Source: Bifidobacteriaceae bacterium | GTDB lineage: Bacteria > Actinomycetota > Actinomycetes > Actinomycetales > WQXJ01 | Assembly (NCBI GenBank): GCA_031255075.1 | Contig: JAIRTF010000215.1 | Location: 1-10,065 of the forward strand | Direction of reading: 5' to 3' | Length of the DNA stretch: 10,065 nucleotides | Shown: one piece after another, positions 1-6,750 of the stretch | Numbering within the stretch: position 1 is the first letter of the stretch | How the letters are laid out: every line of letters starts with the position of its first letter | Program-made: the position numbers and the translations under genes | The notes under the pieces: model-generated | Seen by the model: the letters and a program-made list of their open reading frames with translations, nothing else | The model's database searches: none | Told to the model about the DNA's origin: nothing

Positions 1-564
1 GGCCTGTCGCGTCCGCGGCTTCTTGGCCGGAGCGGCCACTGTCTCTTCGGCGGCTATGTCACTGGCAGCCTTGCCAGCTGCAGCCTTGGTGGTGGTCTTC
101 TTGGCGGCTGTCCTAGTAGCTGCAGTCTTGGCGGCCGCTTCAGGAACAGCTGCGGCTTTGCTCGCTGCAGCCTTAGTGGTGGTCTTCGCGGTGCTTGTCT
201 TGGTGGCACCAGCCCTGGCCGGAGCAGCATCACCAGCCGCTGCGGCCTTACCAGCCGCAGCCTTGGTGGCGACTGTCTTCTTGGCGCCAGCCTTGGCCGC
301 TGCGGTCTTGGCGGAGCTGGCCACCTCGGCCTTGGCTGTGGCGGTCTCCTGCTTGGCGGCTGTTTGGCGGCTGCGGGAAGTTTTCGCTGTGGCGGCCGGC
401 GCGGCATCGGCCACCGGGGCGGTCTGCTTGGCCTTGCTGACCGTGGCCTTGGCGGCGCGGGTGGGAGTCGTCTTGGCGCCCGTTTTGGCCCCGCCGGAAG
501 CGGTCGCGGCCTTTGAGGCTGTCTTTGCTGTCTTCGGTGCGGTGGCTGAAGTAGCCCGGGTCAC
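1..564 (-). CDS. sigA: Principal RNA polymerase sigma factor, N-terminal extension only (partial at left edge)
   Basis: The frame is open from a GTG at 564 down to base 1, giving 188 codons with no stop; the C-terminus lies outside the window. The translated part is almost entirely Ala, Lys, Thr and Ser, with no Cys or Trp and no globular domain. Three similar blocks of the form K-T-x-x-T-K-A-A-A-(G/S)-K-A-A sit near residues 95-109, 127-139 and 155-168. Actinobacterial principal sigma factors (SigA, HrdB) carry just such a long basic extension before the conserved regions, and the early SGGAKTGAKTT segment closely resembles the M. tuberculosis SigA N-terminus as I recall it. The start is fixed by AAGGAG eight bases upstream. 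The DNA-binding regions 1.2-4 are not visible, so the identity is inferred. A histone-H1-like or other Lys/Ala-rich nucleoid protein is the main alternative. Confidence 0.6.
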   Translation of the reverse strand, partial: MTRATSATAPKTAKTASKAATASGGAKTGAKTTPTRAAKATVSKAKQTAPVADAAPAATAKTSRSRQTAAKQETATAKAEVASSAKTAAAKAGAKKTVATKAAAGKAAAAGDAAPARAGATKTSTAKTTTKAAASKAAAVPEAAAKTAATRTAAKKTTTKAAAGKAASDIAAEETVAAPAKKPRTRQA

Positions 565-572
565 GCAACCAA

Positions 573-578
573 CTCCTT
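573..578 (-). promoter_or_regulatory. Strong Shine-Dalgarno for the sigma-factor gene
   Basis: The minus strand reads AAGGAG, followed by eight bases and then GTG. This is the best ribosome binding site in the window, and it decides the GTG at 564 over the out-of-frame ATG at 664. Confidence 0.8.
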
Positions 579-692
579 AAAACCTGGTCGGCCGCGGCAG
601 ATGCTTCGGCCCAAAATCCGTACCAAGGCGCGGCCTTCGTAGAACAGCATGACAACATGCCCATTCAGAGGGTGCGCGATGGATTGTCCACA

Positions 693-724
693 ATTATAAC
701 GAGTCGGCCACGAAGATTGTTCCC
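693..724 (-). promoter_or_regulatory. Promoter upstream of the sigma-factor gene: perfect TATAAT plus an overlapping GGGAAC-N18-GTT motif
   Basis: On the minus strand there is a consensus -10 hexamer TATAAT (plus-strand 693-698). GGGAAC lies at 719-724, and 18 bases separate it from GTT at 698-700, which overlaps the -10. A housekeeping -35 (TTGACA) at 16-18 base spacing is not evident. GGAAC/T-N18-GTT is the layout recognised by SigR/SigH-type ECF sigma factors. A start site near 686 would give an untranslated leader of roughly 120 bases. The -10 is seen directly; the ECF reading is inference. Confidence 0.55.
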
Positions 725-779
725 ATCAGCCCACTGTGTTGCACCCAGCCCACCACGCCCGTTGCGCTGGTAGGGACGG

Positions 780-1862
780 TCAGCAGCCGGCGCTGGTCAC
801 CGCGCCCGGAAAGATGCCGTGTCGCAGCAACGCGGACACCAGAGCCGCCAGCTGTGGAGGGCTGTCAGTTTCCAAGGCCGCCGTGGCCCAAACGTCAGCC
901 GCGGCGCCATCCCCCAGCCACCAGTACCAGGCCGCACCCAGGGTATAGCCAGGGCCGCGCCGGGATGGCATCTGGTGCGACAATAGCTGTCTGATCAGGT
1001 CCAACGCTGCCAGGCACAAGTCCTCATCAACGCCGGGTGAAGCCAGCGGGTTGAGGGTTTCGTCTTTGCCGCCCAGACCCAACAAGATGCGGGTCGCCGT
1101 GCCGGGTGGGCTGATGAAAGCCGTCGCCAAGACCGCGTCGCGGCCATGCGCCCGGGTGATCAGCGCCGCGATTCTTCCCAACGCCGGCGGCTCAATGGCG
1201 GTGCCGGGCTGTTCGGTCAAACGGTGGTGGGCTACCTGCCAGGTTTCCAGGCCCCGCACCAACCATTGGCAGTATTCGTGATCTGCCAACAGCAGTGCCC
1301 GGTCTTCAGCCCGGCGTTGAGCGGCCAGGGTCAGCTTCCGTTTGGCCGGCGGTGCCAGTTCGATTCGCCCCAATTGGTCGCGGGATTCGCGGGCCCTGAC
1401 GCCCTGGCTGACATAGGCGGCGGCAGTTCGCGTGGATTGCAGGTCTGCCAAATCAAAGACCGGCCCAACCGGTTGGTGTTTGGCCGGGTCGAATTCGCCA
1501 TACGAGCCATCGGTGGCATCCCAACACTCCAATACTGGCAGGTGATGCTCCACTGCGGCGATGAAATCCCAAAAGGCGCGATCGTTGCCGTCCAGGCGGT
1601 GACCGGGACGGCCAAAGCGGGCCACAAACACGGCGGCGGCCTCACTTAGAACCAGCGGCGCCAGGTGCCTATCAAGCCATTCGGTGGCCGGCGCGGCGGC
1701 AATCAAATCGAGGTCCAGCCGCATTGTCACGCCCAACCGGCCGTTGGGTGGTTGGATTCCCACCAGCACCACCGAGTTGGTTGGTTGGAAGCCGATTCGC
1801 GGAGCCAAAGAGGCCAACACCTCAAGCCCGCTGGCTTTTGCGATCACCACGGGTTCAGTCAT
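780..1862 (-). CDS. DUF4192 family protein
   Basis: This is a 360-residue protein. The N-terminal stretch with IGFQPTNSVVLVGI (about residues 23-36), followed by GRLGVTMRLDLD, is typical of DUF4192, an actinobacterial family of unknown function; that start resembles the family's usual opening of a phrase meaning 'fold with high-level potential, no catalytic motif known'. The C-terminal part (GYTLGAAWYWWLGDGAAADVW) matches the usual helical tail with a small Gly-Asp-Gly turn. No signal peptide or membrane segment is visible. ATG 1862 is chosen because the family homology begins there; a TTG at 1925 would add 21 unlikely residues. No good Shine-Dalgarno precedes it; CAGACT sits seven bases before the ATG, an imperfect TANNNT box that could give a leaderless transcript. 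The gene lies between metF and the sigma-factor gene, all on the minus strand, with gaps of 112 and 215 bases. Function is unknown. Confidence 0.85.
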   Translation of the reverse strand: MTEPVVIAKASGLEVLASLAPRIGFQPTNSVVLVGIQPPNGRLGVTMRLDLDLIAAAPATEWLDRHLAPLVLSEAAAVFVARFGRPGHRLDGNDRAFWDFIAAVEHHLPVLECWDATDGSYGEFDPAKHQPVGPVFDLADLQSTRTAAAYVSQGVRARESRDQLGRIELAPPAKRKLTLAAQRRAEDRALLLADHEYCQWLVRGLETWQVAHHRLTEQPGTAIEPPALGRIAALITRAHGRDAVLATAFISPPGTATRILLGLGGKDETLNPLASPGVDEDLCLAALDLIRQLLSHQMPSRRGPGYTLGAAWYWWLGDGAAADVWATAALETDSPPQLAALVSALLRHGIFPGAVTSAGC

Positions 1863-1974
1863 GGCGCTCAGTCTGCCCCAGGGCCATTCGCCTTGGGCGC
1901 CGCTACCCCCGAGGCCTGTGGACAACTTCAGTTTGAACTGGGTTGACCAGGCGGGTTACCGGTTTGGTGGCCTT

Positions 1975-2883
1975 CTAGCCGCCGATGCCGCCGCCCGCTC
2001 CCCCGCCCAGGCCCAGCCGGTGACAGATGGCTTCCGTAGCCAGCGAAGTGTTGAGCGTGTAGAAGTGGACGCCCGGCGCGCCGGCCGCCAGCAGATCGCG
2101 CACCAAGCCCACCGACCATTCGATTCCCACCTGGGAGATAGCTTCCGGGCTGGCCGCAGATTCGATCTGTTCAGCCAAGGCGGTTGGCAGCGGTGCGCCG
2201 GAGAAGGCCTCCAGTTTGGCTACCGAGCTGGCGCCGGTAACCGGCATAACACCGGGAATGATCGGCAGCGTGGCGCCGGCGGCCTGGGCCCGGTCCAACA
2301 GTGCTGAATAGGCTTCGGCATCGAAGCAGACTTGGGTGATGGCGAACTGGGCTCCGGCCGCTTGCTTCATGGCCAGCACTTCCGCATCATGGGCCTTGGA
2401 ACGGGCTGTCGGGTGGGCATAAGGGAAAGCGGCCACACCAATCGGCACATCGGTCAGGGATGCGATCAGCTCCACCAACTCGGTGGCGAACCGCAGGCCG
2501 CCGGGCTCTGGTTGCCAGTCCCCTTTTGGTCCACCCGGCGGATCGCCGCGCAGGGCCATGAAACCCTCCACTTTGGATTCCAGAAACCGTTCCACCAGTT
2601 CCACCAGCCGTGCCTGGCTGTGACCGGTCAACGTCAGATGGGCTACGCGGGCGGCCGGAGCTGTACCGGCCAGCTGTTCGGTGGCCCGCAACGAAGCCAA
2701 CTGACGCTCTGCGTCGGTGCCACCCCCGCCGGCCCCATAGGTGACGGAGACGAAGTCCGGGTTGAGATGAGCCAGGCGCGCCACCCGCTCTGCCAGACGT
2801 TCTGCAGCGGCCTGGTCCTTGGGCGGAAAGAACTCAAACGAGACTGACGGCCGGGGGCTGTTCAACGCATCCAACACTCGCAC
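1975..2883 (-). CDS. metF: 5,10-methylenetetrahydrofolate reductase
   Basis: This 302-residue cytoplasmic flavoenzyme would reduce 5,10-methylene-THF to 5-methyl-THF, the methyl donor for methionine synthesis. Family motifs are in order: SFEFFPPK (15-22, with the catalytic Glu at 17), SVTYGAGG (46-53), RGDPP (112-116), ITQ (182-184), PGVMP (210-214) and GVHFYTLN (271-278). The length is normal for a bacterial MetF with a single TIM barrel. The protein ends in a glycine-rich tail (GLGGGAGGGIGG), which is probably disordered. The start is GTG 2883; TAGGTT lies six bases before it and no convincing Shine-Dalgarno is present, so the mRNA is probably leaderless. The gene is divergent from the prenyl synthase across 135 bases. 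No B12 or SAM riboswitch is visible upstream; the gap is too short for a B12 riboswitch. Confidence 0.95.
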   Translation of the reverse strand: MRVLDALNSPRPSVSFEFFPPKDQAAAERLAERVARLAHLNPDFVSVTYGAGGGGTDAERQLASLRATEQLAGTAPAARVAHLTLTGHSQARLVELVERFLESKVEGFMALRGDPPGGPKGDWQPEPGGLRFATELVELIASLTDVPIGVAAFPYAHPTARSKAHDAEVLAMKQAAGAQFAITQVCFDAEAYSALLDRAQAAGATLPIIPGVMPVTGASSVAKLEAFSGAPLPTALAEQIESAASPEAISQVGIEWSVGLVRDLLAAGAPGVHFYTLNTSLATEAICHRLGLGGGAGGGIGG

Positions 2884-2889
2884 CCCGCC

Positions 2890-2895
2890 AACCTA
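2890..2895 (-). promoter_or_regulatory. Candidate -10 box for leaderless metF
   Basis: The minus strand reads TAGGTT, then six bases (GGCGGG), then the GTG start. This fits the actinobacterial leaderless layout TANNNT-N6/7-RTG. No clear -35 is seen. Confidence 0.5.
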
Positions 2896-3006
2896 CCCGG
2901 CTGGGGCCGGGTCGCGAAATGCCTGGCGGCGCGGCATCGGGCACCTGAAGCCCGGTTTGGCAGCCAGGCGCCACCTCCCGAAGTGCTCGAATGTGCGCCG
3001 CCCGGT

Positions 3007-3012
3007 TACGCT
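3007..3012 (+). promoter_or_regulatory. Candidate -10 box for a leaderless prenyl synthase mRNA
   Basis: TACGCT is followed by six bases (TGCTGT) and then GTG 3019. It fits the same TANNNT-N6-GTG layout as metF on the opposite strand and is the main reason for choosing GTG 3019 over the earlier in-frame GTG at 2983. Confidence 0.5.
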
Positions 3013-3018
3013 TGCTGT

Positions 3019-4131
3019 GTGGCGGAGCCCTACCCGGTTGACGAATTCGTGGCCCAGGCGTTGCTTGAACGTGACACTCACCTGGCCGCGATTGTCCGGA
3101 CGCTCGCCAAATACGGGTTCCCGGCGCTGCTCGGATTCGCCGGCATCAACCGGGCCCGGCAAGGCAGCACCAACGCCTTGACCAAACTGATCGGCGTGTC
3201 ATATTTGGCTCACGGTGGTGCCGAAGCACCAGGCGCCATGACCACTCGGCAGACCGCGCTGGTAGCCACAGCCCAAGAAATGTTCCGGGACGCCTCGCTG
3301 GTACATGACGACCTGATGGACAAGTCTGACACTCGGCGTGGACGGCCGTCCCTGCACCGGCACTTGGAGGACCTCCACCGCGAATCCGACTGGTTGGGTG
3401 ATTCAGCGGAAATGGGTGTCTCGCTGGCCCTGATGATTGGTGACGCCATGTTGATCATGGCAGACACGCTGATCGGCAAAGCCCTCGGTTCTTTGGAAGC
3501 GCCACAAGCCACCTACATGCTGGACCTGCACCATTCGACGCGCATAGAACAAGTGCTGGGGCAGGCCATGGACACCATCTACCCGTACCTGCCGGACCTG
3601 GAAGACCCAGAAGAAGTGATCCAGCAGGCTCTGGCCACAGTCCAAGCCAAGTCCGCCCGCTACATGGCCGGCACACCGCTGGCTTTGGGTGCGGCCGCGG
3701 CCGGTGCCGACCGCGGCGAATGTGACGTGATGATGCAGGTGGGCGTGCGTTTGGGAGAGGCTTTCCAGTTGCGCGATGACGTCCAAGGAGCCATCGGTGA
3801 CGCGGCGGCGGCCGGCAAACCCGTTGGACAGGACCTGATTGACGGCAAACGCACCGTGCTGATTGGGCTGACCATGCGACTGTTGCCGCCCTCTGAACGG
3901 CGGGCCTTCATGGGCGCACTGCTGCGCGGCAACGCCCCACCGGTGGAGGCGCGGGTCCAACACATGCAAACTGTGATCCGCCAATCCGGGGCCGTTGACC
4001 AGGTCGAAGCGATGATTGAGGGACGCCGGACCCAAGCCTTCGAGATCCTTCAGACCTCCAGCCTGGACCCGGTGGGCCAAGAAGCGATCCGCCAGATGGG
4101 TGACTGGCTGCTAACTCCGGCCCGCATCTGA
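3019..4131 (+). CDS. IdsA-like polyprenyl (geranylgeranyl-type) diphosphate synthase with an aberrant GGKxxRP region
   Basis: This is a 370-residue all-helical trans-prenyltransferase-family protein. Such enzymes extend an allylic diphosphate with isopentenyl diphosphate for isoprenoid or quinone precursors. The first Asp-rich motif DDLMD (97-101) is followed by RRGRP (106-110). A KSARY segment and TPLALGA follow. The second Asp-rich motif is FQLRDDVQGAIGD (about 249-261), followed by GKPVGQDL and GKRTVLI. The stretch after DDLMD resembles M. tuberculosis IdsA2. Unusually, the place where GGKRLRP should stand reads GSTNALT (49-55), so the Lys and Arg that normally hold the diphosphate of isopentenyl diphosphate are absent. 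The rest is intact with no frameshift, so the gene is not a simple pseudogene; activity or substrate may be altered. The start is uncertain: GTG 2983 would add 12 residues. It lies 127 bases before the kinase, on the same strand. Confidence 0.88.
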   Translation: MAEPYPVDEFVAQALLERDTHLAAIVRTLAKYGFPALLGFAGINRARQGSTNALTKLIGVSYLAHGGAEAPGAMTTRQTALVATAQEMFRDASLVHDDLMDKSDTRRGRPSLHRHLEDLHRESDWLGDSAEMGVSLALMIGDAMLIMADTLIGKALGSLEAPQATYMLDLHHSTRIEQVLGQAMDTIYPYLPDLEDPEEVIQQALATVQAKSARYMAGTPLALGAAAAGADRGECDVMMQVGVRLGEAFQLRDDVQGAIGDAAAAGKPVGQDLIDGKRTVLIGLTMRLLPPSERRAFMGALLRGNAPPVEARVQHMQTVIRQSGAVDQVEAMIEGRRTQAFEILQTSSLDPVGQEAIRQMGDWLLTPARI

Positions 4132-4245
4132 GTTGGTCCGGCGGCGCTTTCAGGCGTGGTGAGGCGGCCTGTCGTGACCATTTGAGAGGCGGCGGATCTG
4201 GCTCCTCAACGGCCTGGTTCTTAGGCGTTTTGCGGGGAAAGGCCG

Positions 4246-4251
4246 TAGACT
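4246..4251 (+). promoter_or_regulatory. Candidate -10 box for a leaderless kinase mRNA
   Basis: TAGACT is followed by seven bases (CGCGCTC) and then GTG 4259. No Shine-Dalgarno is present between them, which supports a leaderless transcript. A -35 at normal spacing is not evident. Confidence 0.55.
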
Positions 4252-4258
4252 CGCGCTC

Positions 4259-6337
4259 GTGAGTGCACCGCCGTCTGATCCGCTGGTTGGCCAGCTGATT
4301 GACGCGCGCTACCGAATCGACTCACGCATCGCCCGTGGTGGCATGGCCACCGTTTACCGGGCTACCGACACCCGTTTGGACCGCCCTGTGGCGGTCAAGA
4401 TTCTGCACCCGCACCTGGCTGAGGGCCCCAAGTTTGTCGACCGGTTCCGCCGCGAAGCCCGGGCCGCCGCCCGGCTGGTCCATTCCGGCATTGTGGCCGT
4501 CTACGACCAGGGCACCTGGGGCGGAGCGCCCTATCTGGTGATGGAACTGGTGGAAGGCCCCAACCTGCGGACTTTGTTGACCGAATCTGGCCTGCCACCA
4601 GTTGGCAAAGCCTTGGATTTGGTCTGCCAGGCTTTGGAAGCCCTGGCCGTGGCTCATACCGAAGGCTTTGTCCACCGGGACATCAAGCCGGAGAACATCT
4701 TGTTGACCACCGCCGGGCGGGTCAAAGTAGCTGACTTTGGCCTGGCGCGGGCGGTTTCCGAGGTCACGGCCGCCAGCTCTGGAGTGGTCTTGGGCACGGT
4801 GGCCTACCTGTCTCCGGAGTTGATCGCCGAAGGTGTCGCGGACAAACGGGCAGACATTTACGCCTTTGGCGTGGTTCTGTTCGAATTGCTGACCGGCACC
4901 CAACCATTCCAAGCCGAGGCCCCCATTCAGGTGGCCTTCCAACATGTGCATTCCGATTTCCCGGCGCCATCCAGCCGGGTGGCTTGGCTGCCTCAGGAGA
5001 TCGATTCGCTGGTCTTGTCCCTGGCGGCCAAGGATCCCAAACGCCGCCCCGAGGACGCCACCGCTGCCTTGGCCCTGGTCAGAGCCGTCCGAGCAGTGCT
5101 GCCACCAGAGATTTCCTCGCGCGCGGCCATAGCACCGCCTCCCCCGCCGTTGGAACCAGACCCGGCGGACAAGGCCGGCAATCCCCCGCCACCTCCGCCT
5201 CCACCAGGTACCGATGCCACCGCAGACGGCTCGGCCGAGGGCTCCGCCGGTGGGCCGGGCGGACCGGTTGCGTCTGCTTTGGGTGACCTGTTTGCGGGGG
5301 GCGATGCCGCGGCATCGGCCACCGGAGATACGGACGCTCTGCAGACCCCAGGCACGGGCGGCACCCGGGCGTTACCCTTGGCCACGCTGCCGCCACCTCC
5401 ACCACCAGCAGCTTCGACACCAGCCAAACCGCGCAAGAAGCGCGGCCTGGCGTTCCTCTGGTGGCTGGTGCCGCTGATCGTCTTGGCCGCCGGCGGCGGT
5501 AGCGCCGCGGTCTGGTACTTCCAGGCCGGCCCCGGCTCGTTGATAGCAGTCCCGCACCTGGTTGGCCAAACCCGTGAAGCCGCCGAGGAGGCCCTCAAAG
5601 GCGTCGGGCTGGGGGTGCGTATCTCTGAGGCTTTTGATGACTCCACCGCCGCTGGCCGGGTGGTCAGCTCTGACCCGAATGAGGGCCAACGGCTGGCCAA
5701 AGGACAGATAGTCAACCTGGTCATCTCCAAGGGCGTCGAAATGGCCACCATCCCCGAAGAAGGGCTGGTAGGCCAAAACTTTGAACAAGCTTCCGAAGCT
5801 TTGCGCCGGGCTGGTTTTGACGGCGAGATTTCTGCAGTAGACGGCTGGAGCACCACCGAACCAGCCGGCCGGGTGCTGGCCGTTGACCCGCCTCCTGGCC
5901 AAGCACCCCACAACGCCACCATCAAGCTGACCGTCTCCAATGGCCCCGAACCGGCCGAGATTCCCAAGCTGACCGGACTGACCATGGAAGAGGCCGCCGC
6001 CGAGGCAGACAAGCTGGAAATGAAGGTGGTCCAATCCGGCACGGAATACTCCGAAGAGGTCCCGGAGGGCCAGATCATCTCCCAGACTCCGGAACAGGGC
6101 GCCTCCGGCCATCGCGGCGATCAAATCTCCGTTGTCACATCCCTCGGGATGCCGTTCGTGACCGTCCCCAACGTGGTGGACCTCCCGACCGATCAGGCCA
6201 TTGCCGCGCTTGAAGCCCAAGGCTTGAAAGTCAACCGCACCGGCGGCCTGGTGATTCTGAACCGAGTCAGCCAATGCACCCCCGGCGCTGATGAAAGGGT
6301 CCGCAAGGGCTCCACCGTGACCATAGTTGTGGTCTGA
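4259..6337 (+). CDS. PknL/PknB-type transmembrane Ser/Thr protein kinase with four PASTA repeats
   Basis: This is a 692-residue receptor-like kinase that would phosphorylate cytosolic cell-division and envelope proteins while its outer part senses peptidoglycan fragments or lipid II. The kinase domain (about 16-282) is complete: Gly loop IARGGMATVY (24-33), K47, helix-C E66, HRDIKPEN (139-146, D141), DFG (159-161), activation-loop GT (179-180) and SPE (185-187). A low-complexity linker (283-396) holds polyproline runs of 5, 8 and 6 residues (293-297, 309-316, 378-383), then the basic PRKKRG stop-transfer stretch. One membrane helix spans about 399-419. PASTA repeats follow at about 428-492, 495-562, 566-629 and 634-692. 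C673 in the last repeat is the only cysteine outside the membrane. Position after metF and an ids gene parallels pknL of mycobacteria and corynebacteria, so PknL is the likelier orthologue. The start is GTG 4259. Confidence 0.95.
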   Translation: MSAPPSDPLVGQLIDARYRIDSRIARGGMATVYRATDTRLDRPVAVKILHPHLAEGPKFVDRFRREARAAARLVHSGIVAVYDQGTWGGAPYLVMELVEGPNLRTLLTESGLPPVGKALDLVCQALEALAVAHTEGFVHRDIKPENILLTTAGRVKVADFGLARAVSEVTAASSGVVLGTVAYLSPELIAEGVADKRADIYAFGVVLFELLTGTQPFQAEAPIQVAFQHVHSDFPAPSSRVAWLPQEIDSLVLSLAAKDPKRRPEDATAALALVRAVRAVLPPEISSRAAIAPPPPPLEPDPADKAGNPPPPPPPPGTDATADGSAEGSAGGPGGPVASALGDLFAGGDAAASATGDTDALQTPGTGGTRALPLATLPPPPPPAASTPAKPRKKRGLAFLWWLVPLIVLAAGGGSAAVWYFQAGPGSLIAVPHLVGQTREAAEEALKGVGLGVRISEAFDDSTAAGRVVSSDPNEGQRLAKGQIVNLVISKGVEMATIPEEGLVGQNFEQASEALRRAGFDGEISAVDGWSTTEPAGRVLAVDPPPGQAPHNATIKLTVSNGPEPAEIPKLTGLTMEEAAAEADKLEMKVVQSGTEYSEEVPEGQIISQTPEQGASGHRGDQISVVTSLGMPFVTVPNVVDLPTDQAIAALEAQGLKVNRTGGLVILNRVSQCTPGADERVRKGSTVTIVVV

Positions 6338-6377
6338 CACCCCCCGCCCAAACCGGGCCCGCGCACCTCACTCCATT

Positions 6378-6386
6378 TGCTAGGCT
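6378..6386 (+). promoter_or_regulatory. Candidate extended -10 promoter for tRNA-Pro
   Basis: TGC directly precedes TAGGCT, forming an extended -10 (TGnTANNNT). Transcription would begin near 6393, about 27 bases before the mature tRNA. There is no recognisable -35, so support is modest. Confidence 0.35.
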
Positions 6387-6394
6387 TCTTGGGC

Positions 6395-6416
6395 TGGCTG
6401 CCTCATTCGGCAGCCA
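6395..6416 (+). other. Perfect 8-bp hairpin just upstream of tRNA-Pro
   Basis: TGGCTGCC (6395-6402) and GGCAGCCA (6409-6416) are perfect inverted repeats around a six-base loop, three bases before the tRNA. No T-run follows, so it is a poor canonical terminator. It may be a U-less terminator for the kinase or a structured 5' leader of the pre-tRNA. Confidence 0.5.
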
Positions 6417-6419
6417 TCA

Positions 6420-6493
<74 letters not shown>

Positions 6494-6501
6494 CAATTGT
6501 G

Positions 6502-6547
6502 ATGTCTCGGGACATGGTTTACGTCATGTGTCGGGTGATTGTTCACG
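6502..6547 (+). repeat. Tandem direct repeat resembling an insertion-sequence end
   Basis: Two 22-base units (6502-6523 and 6526-6547) repeat with a 24-base period and agree at 17 of 22 positions; both begin ATGT, contain TCGGG and end in ACG. The first contains a perfect small palindrome, ATGTC-TCGG-GACAT. Tandem TGTCTC/GACAT units like this recall terminal sequences of IS481-type elements in actinobacteria, but no transposase or matching opposite end is found here. It is best read as a remnant or a solo end, eight bases beyond the tRNA. Confidence 0.5.
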
Positions 6548-6571
6548 CTGTGCCCCGCCCTCTTCCCAACC

Positions 6572-6614
6572 AAAGTGACAATTCTGTGTTCCGCTGACAC
6601 AAACCTGTCACTTT
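6572..6614. repeat. 43-base palindromic element, copy 1
   Basis: Outer arms AAAGTGACA (6572-6580) and TGTCACTTT (6606-6614) are perfect 9-bp inverted repeats. Inside them, TGTGT and ACACA form a second perfect 5-bp pair around a seven-base loop, with four unpaired bases on each side. The whole can form an interrupted hairpin. A second copy lies at 6708-6750. Confidence 0.75.
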
Positions 6615-6707
6615 TGCTGCCTCTCGCAGTCAGCCGCATCCGAGCTGTACTCCGTGACCTGCGCTTTCGCATTTCGCGGCCAGCTGTTGCCGGGCTCTCA
6701 GCTCCCC

Positions 6708-6750
6708 CAAGTGACAGCTTCGCGCCCCGCCCGCACAAAACTGTCACTCC
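6708..6750. repeat. 43-base palindromic element, copy 2
   Basis: It has the same length and orientation as copy 1 and matches it at 29 of 43 aligned positions. The outer arms AGTGACAG (6710-6717) and CTGTCACT (6741-6748) are a perfect 8-bp inverted repeat. The inner stem is degenerate, with three of five pairs kept. The conserved parts are the AAGTGACA arm, CCGC in the loop and the CACAAA.CTGTCACT side. Confidence 0.7.

Noticed and set aside
23..580. Plus-strand 185-residue Ala/Val/Leu-rich frame that looks like a membrane protein
   Set aside because: It is the reverse complement of the Lys/Ala-rich sigma-factor N-terminus; GCC and AAG codons read backward give Ala/Val/Leu. The minus frame has a strong ribosome binding site and a family match.
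248..664. Minus-strand frame from ATG 664 overlapping the sigma-factor start
   Set aside because: It is out of frame with the Lys/Ala-rich protein, has no ribosome binding site or family resemblance, and lies in the untranslated leader of the sigma-factor gene.
3121..3240. Frameshift as the cause of the missing GGKxxRP motif
   Set aside because: The other two frames in this stretch do not contain a GGKR-like sequence, and the flanking helices align in the same frame.
4993..6340. Long minus-strand frames of 361 and 322 codons opposite the kinase
   Set aside because: They are shadows of the PASTA kinase in high-GC DNA. The plus frame has complete kinase and PASTA motifs.
6502..6614. CRISPR array
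   Set aside because: Only two degenerate units with two bases between them and no spacers or cas genes.
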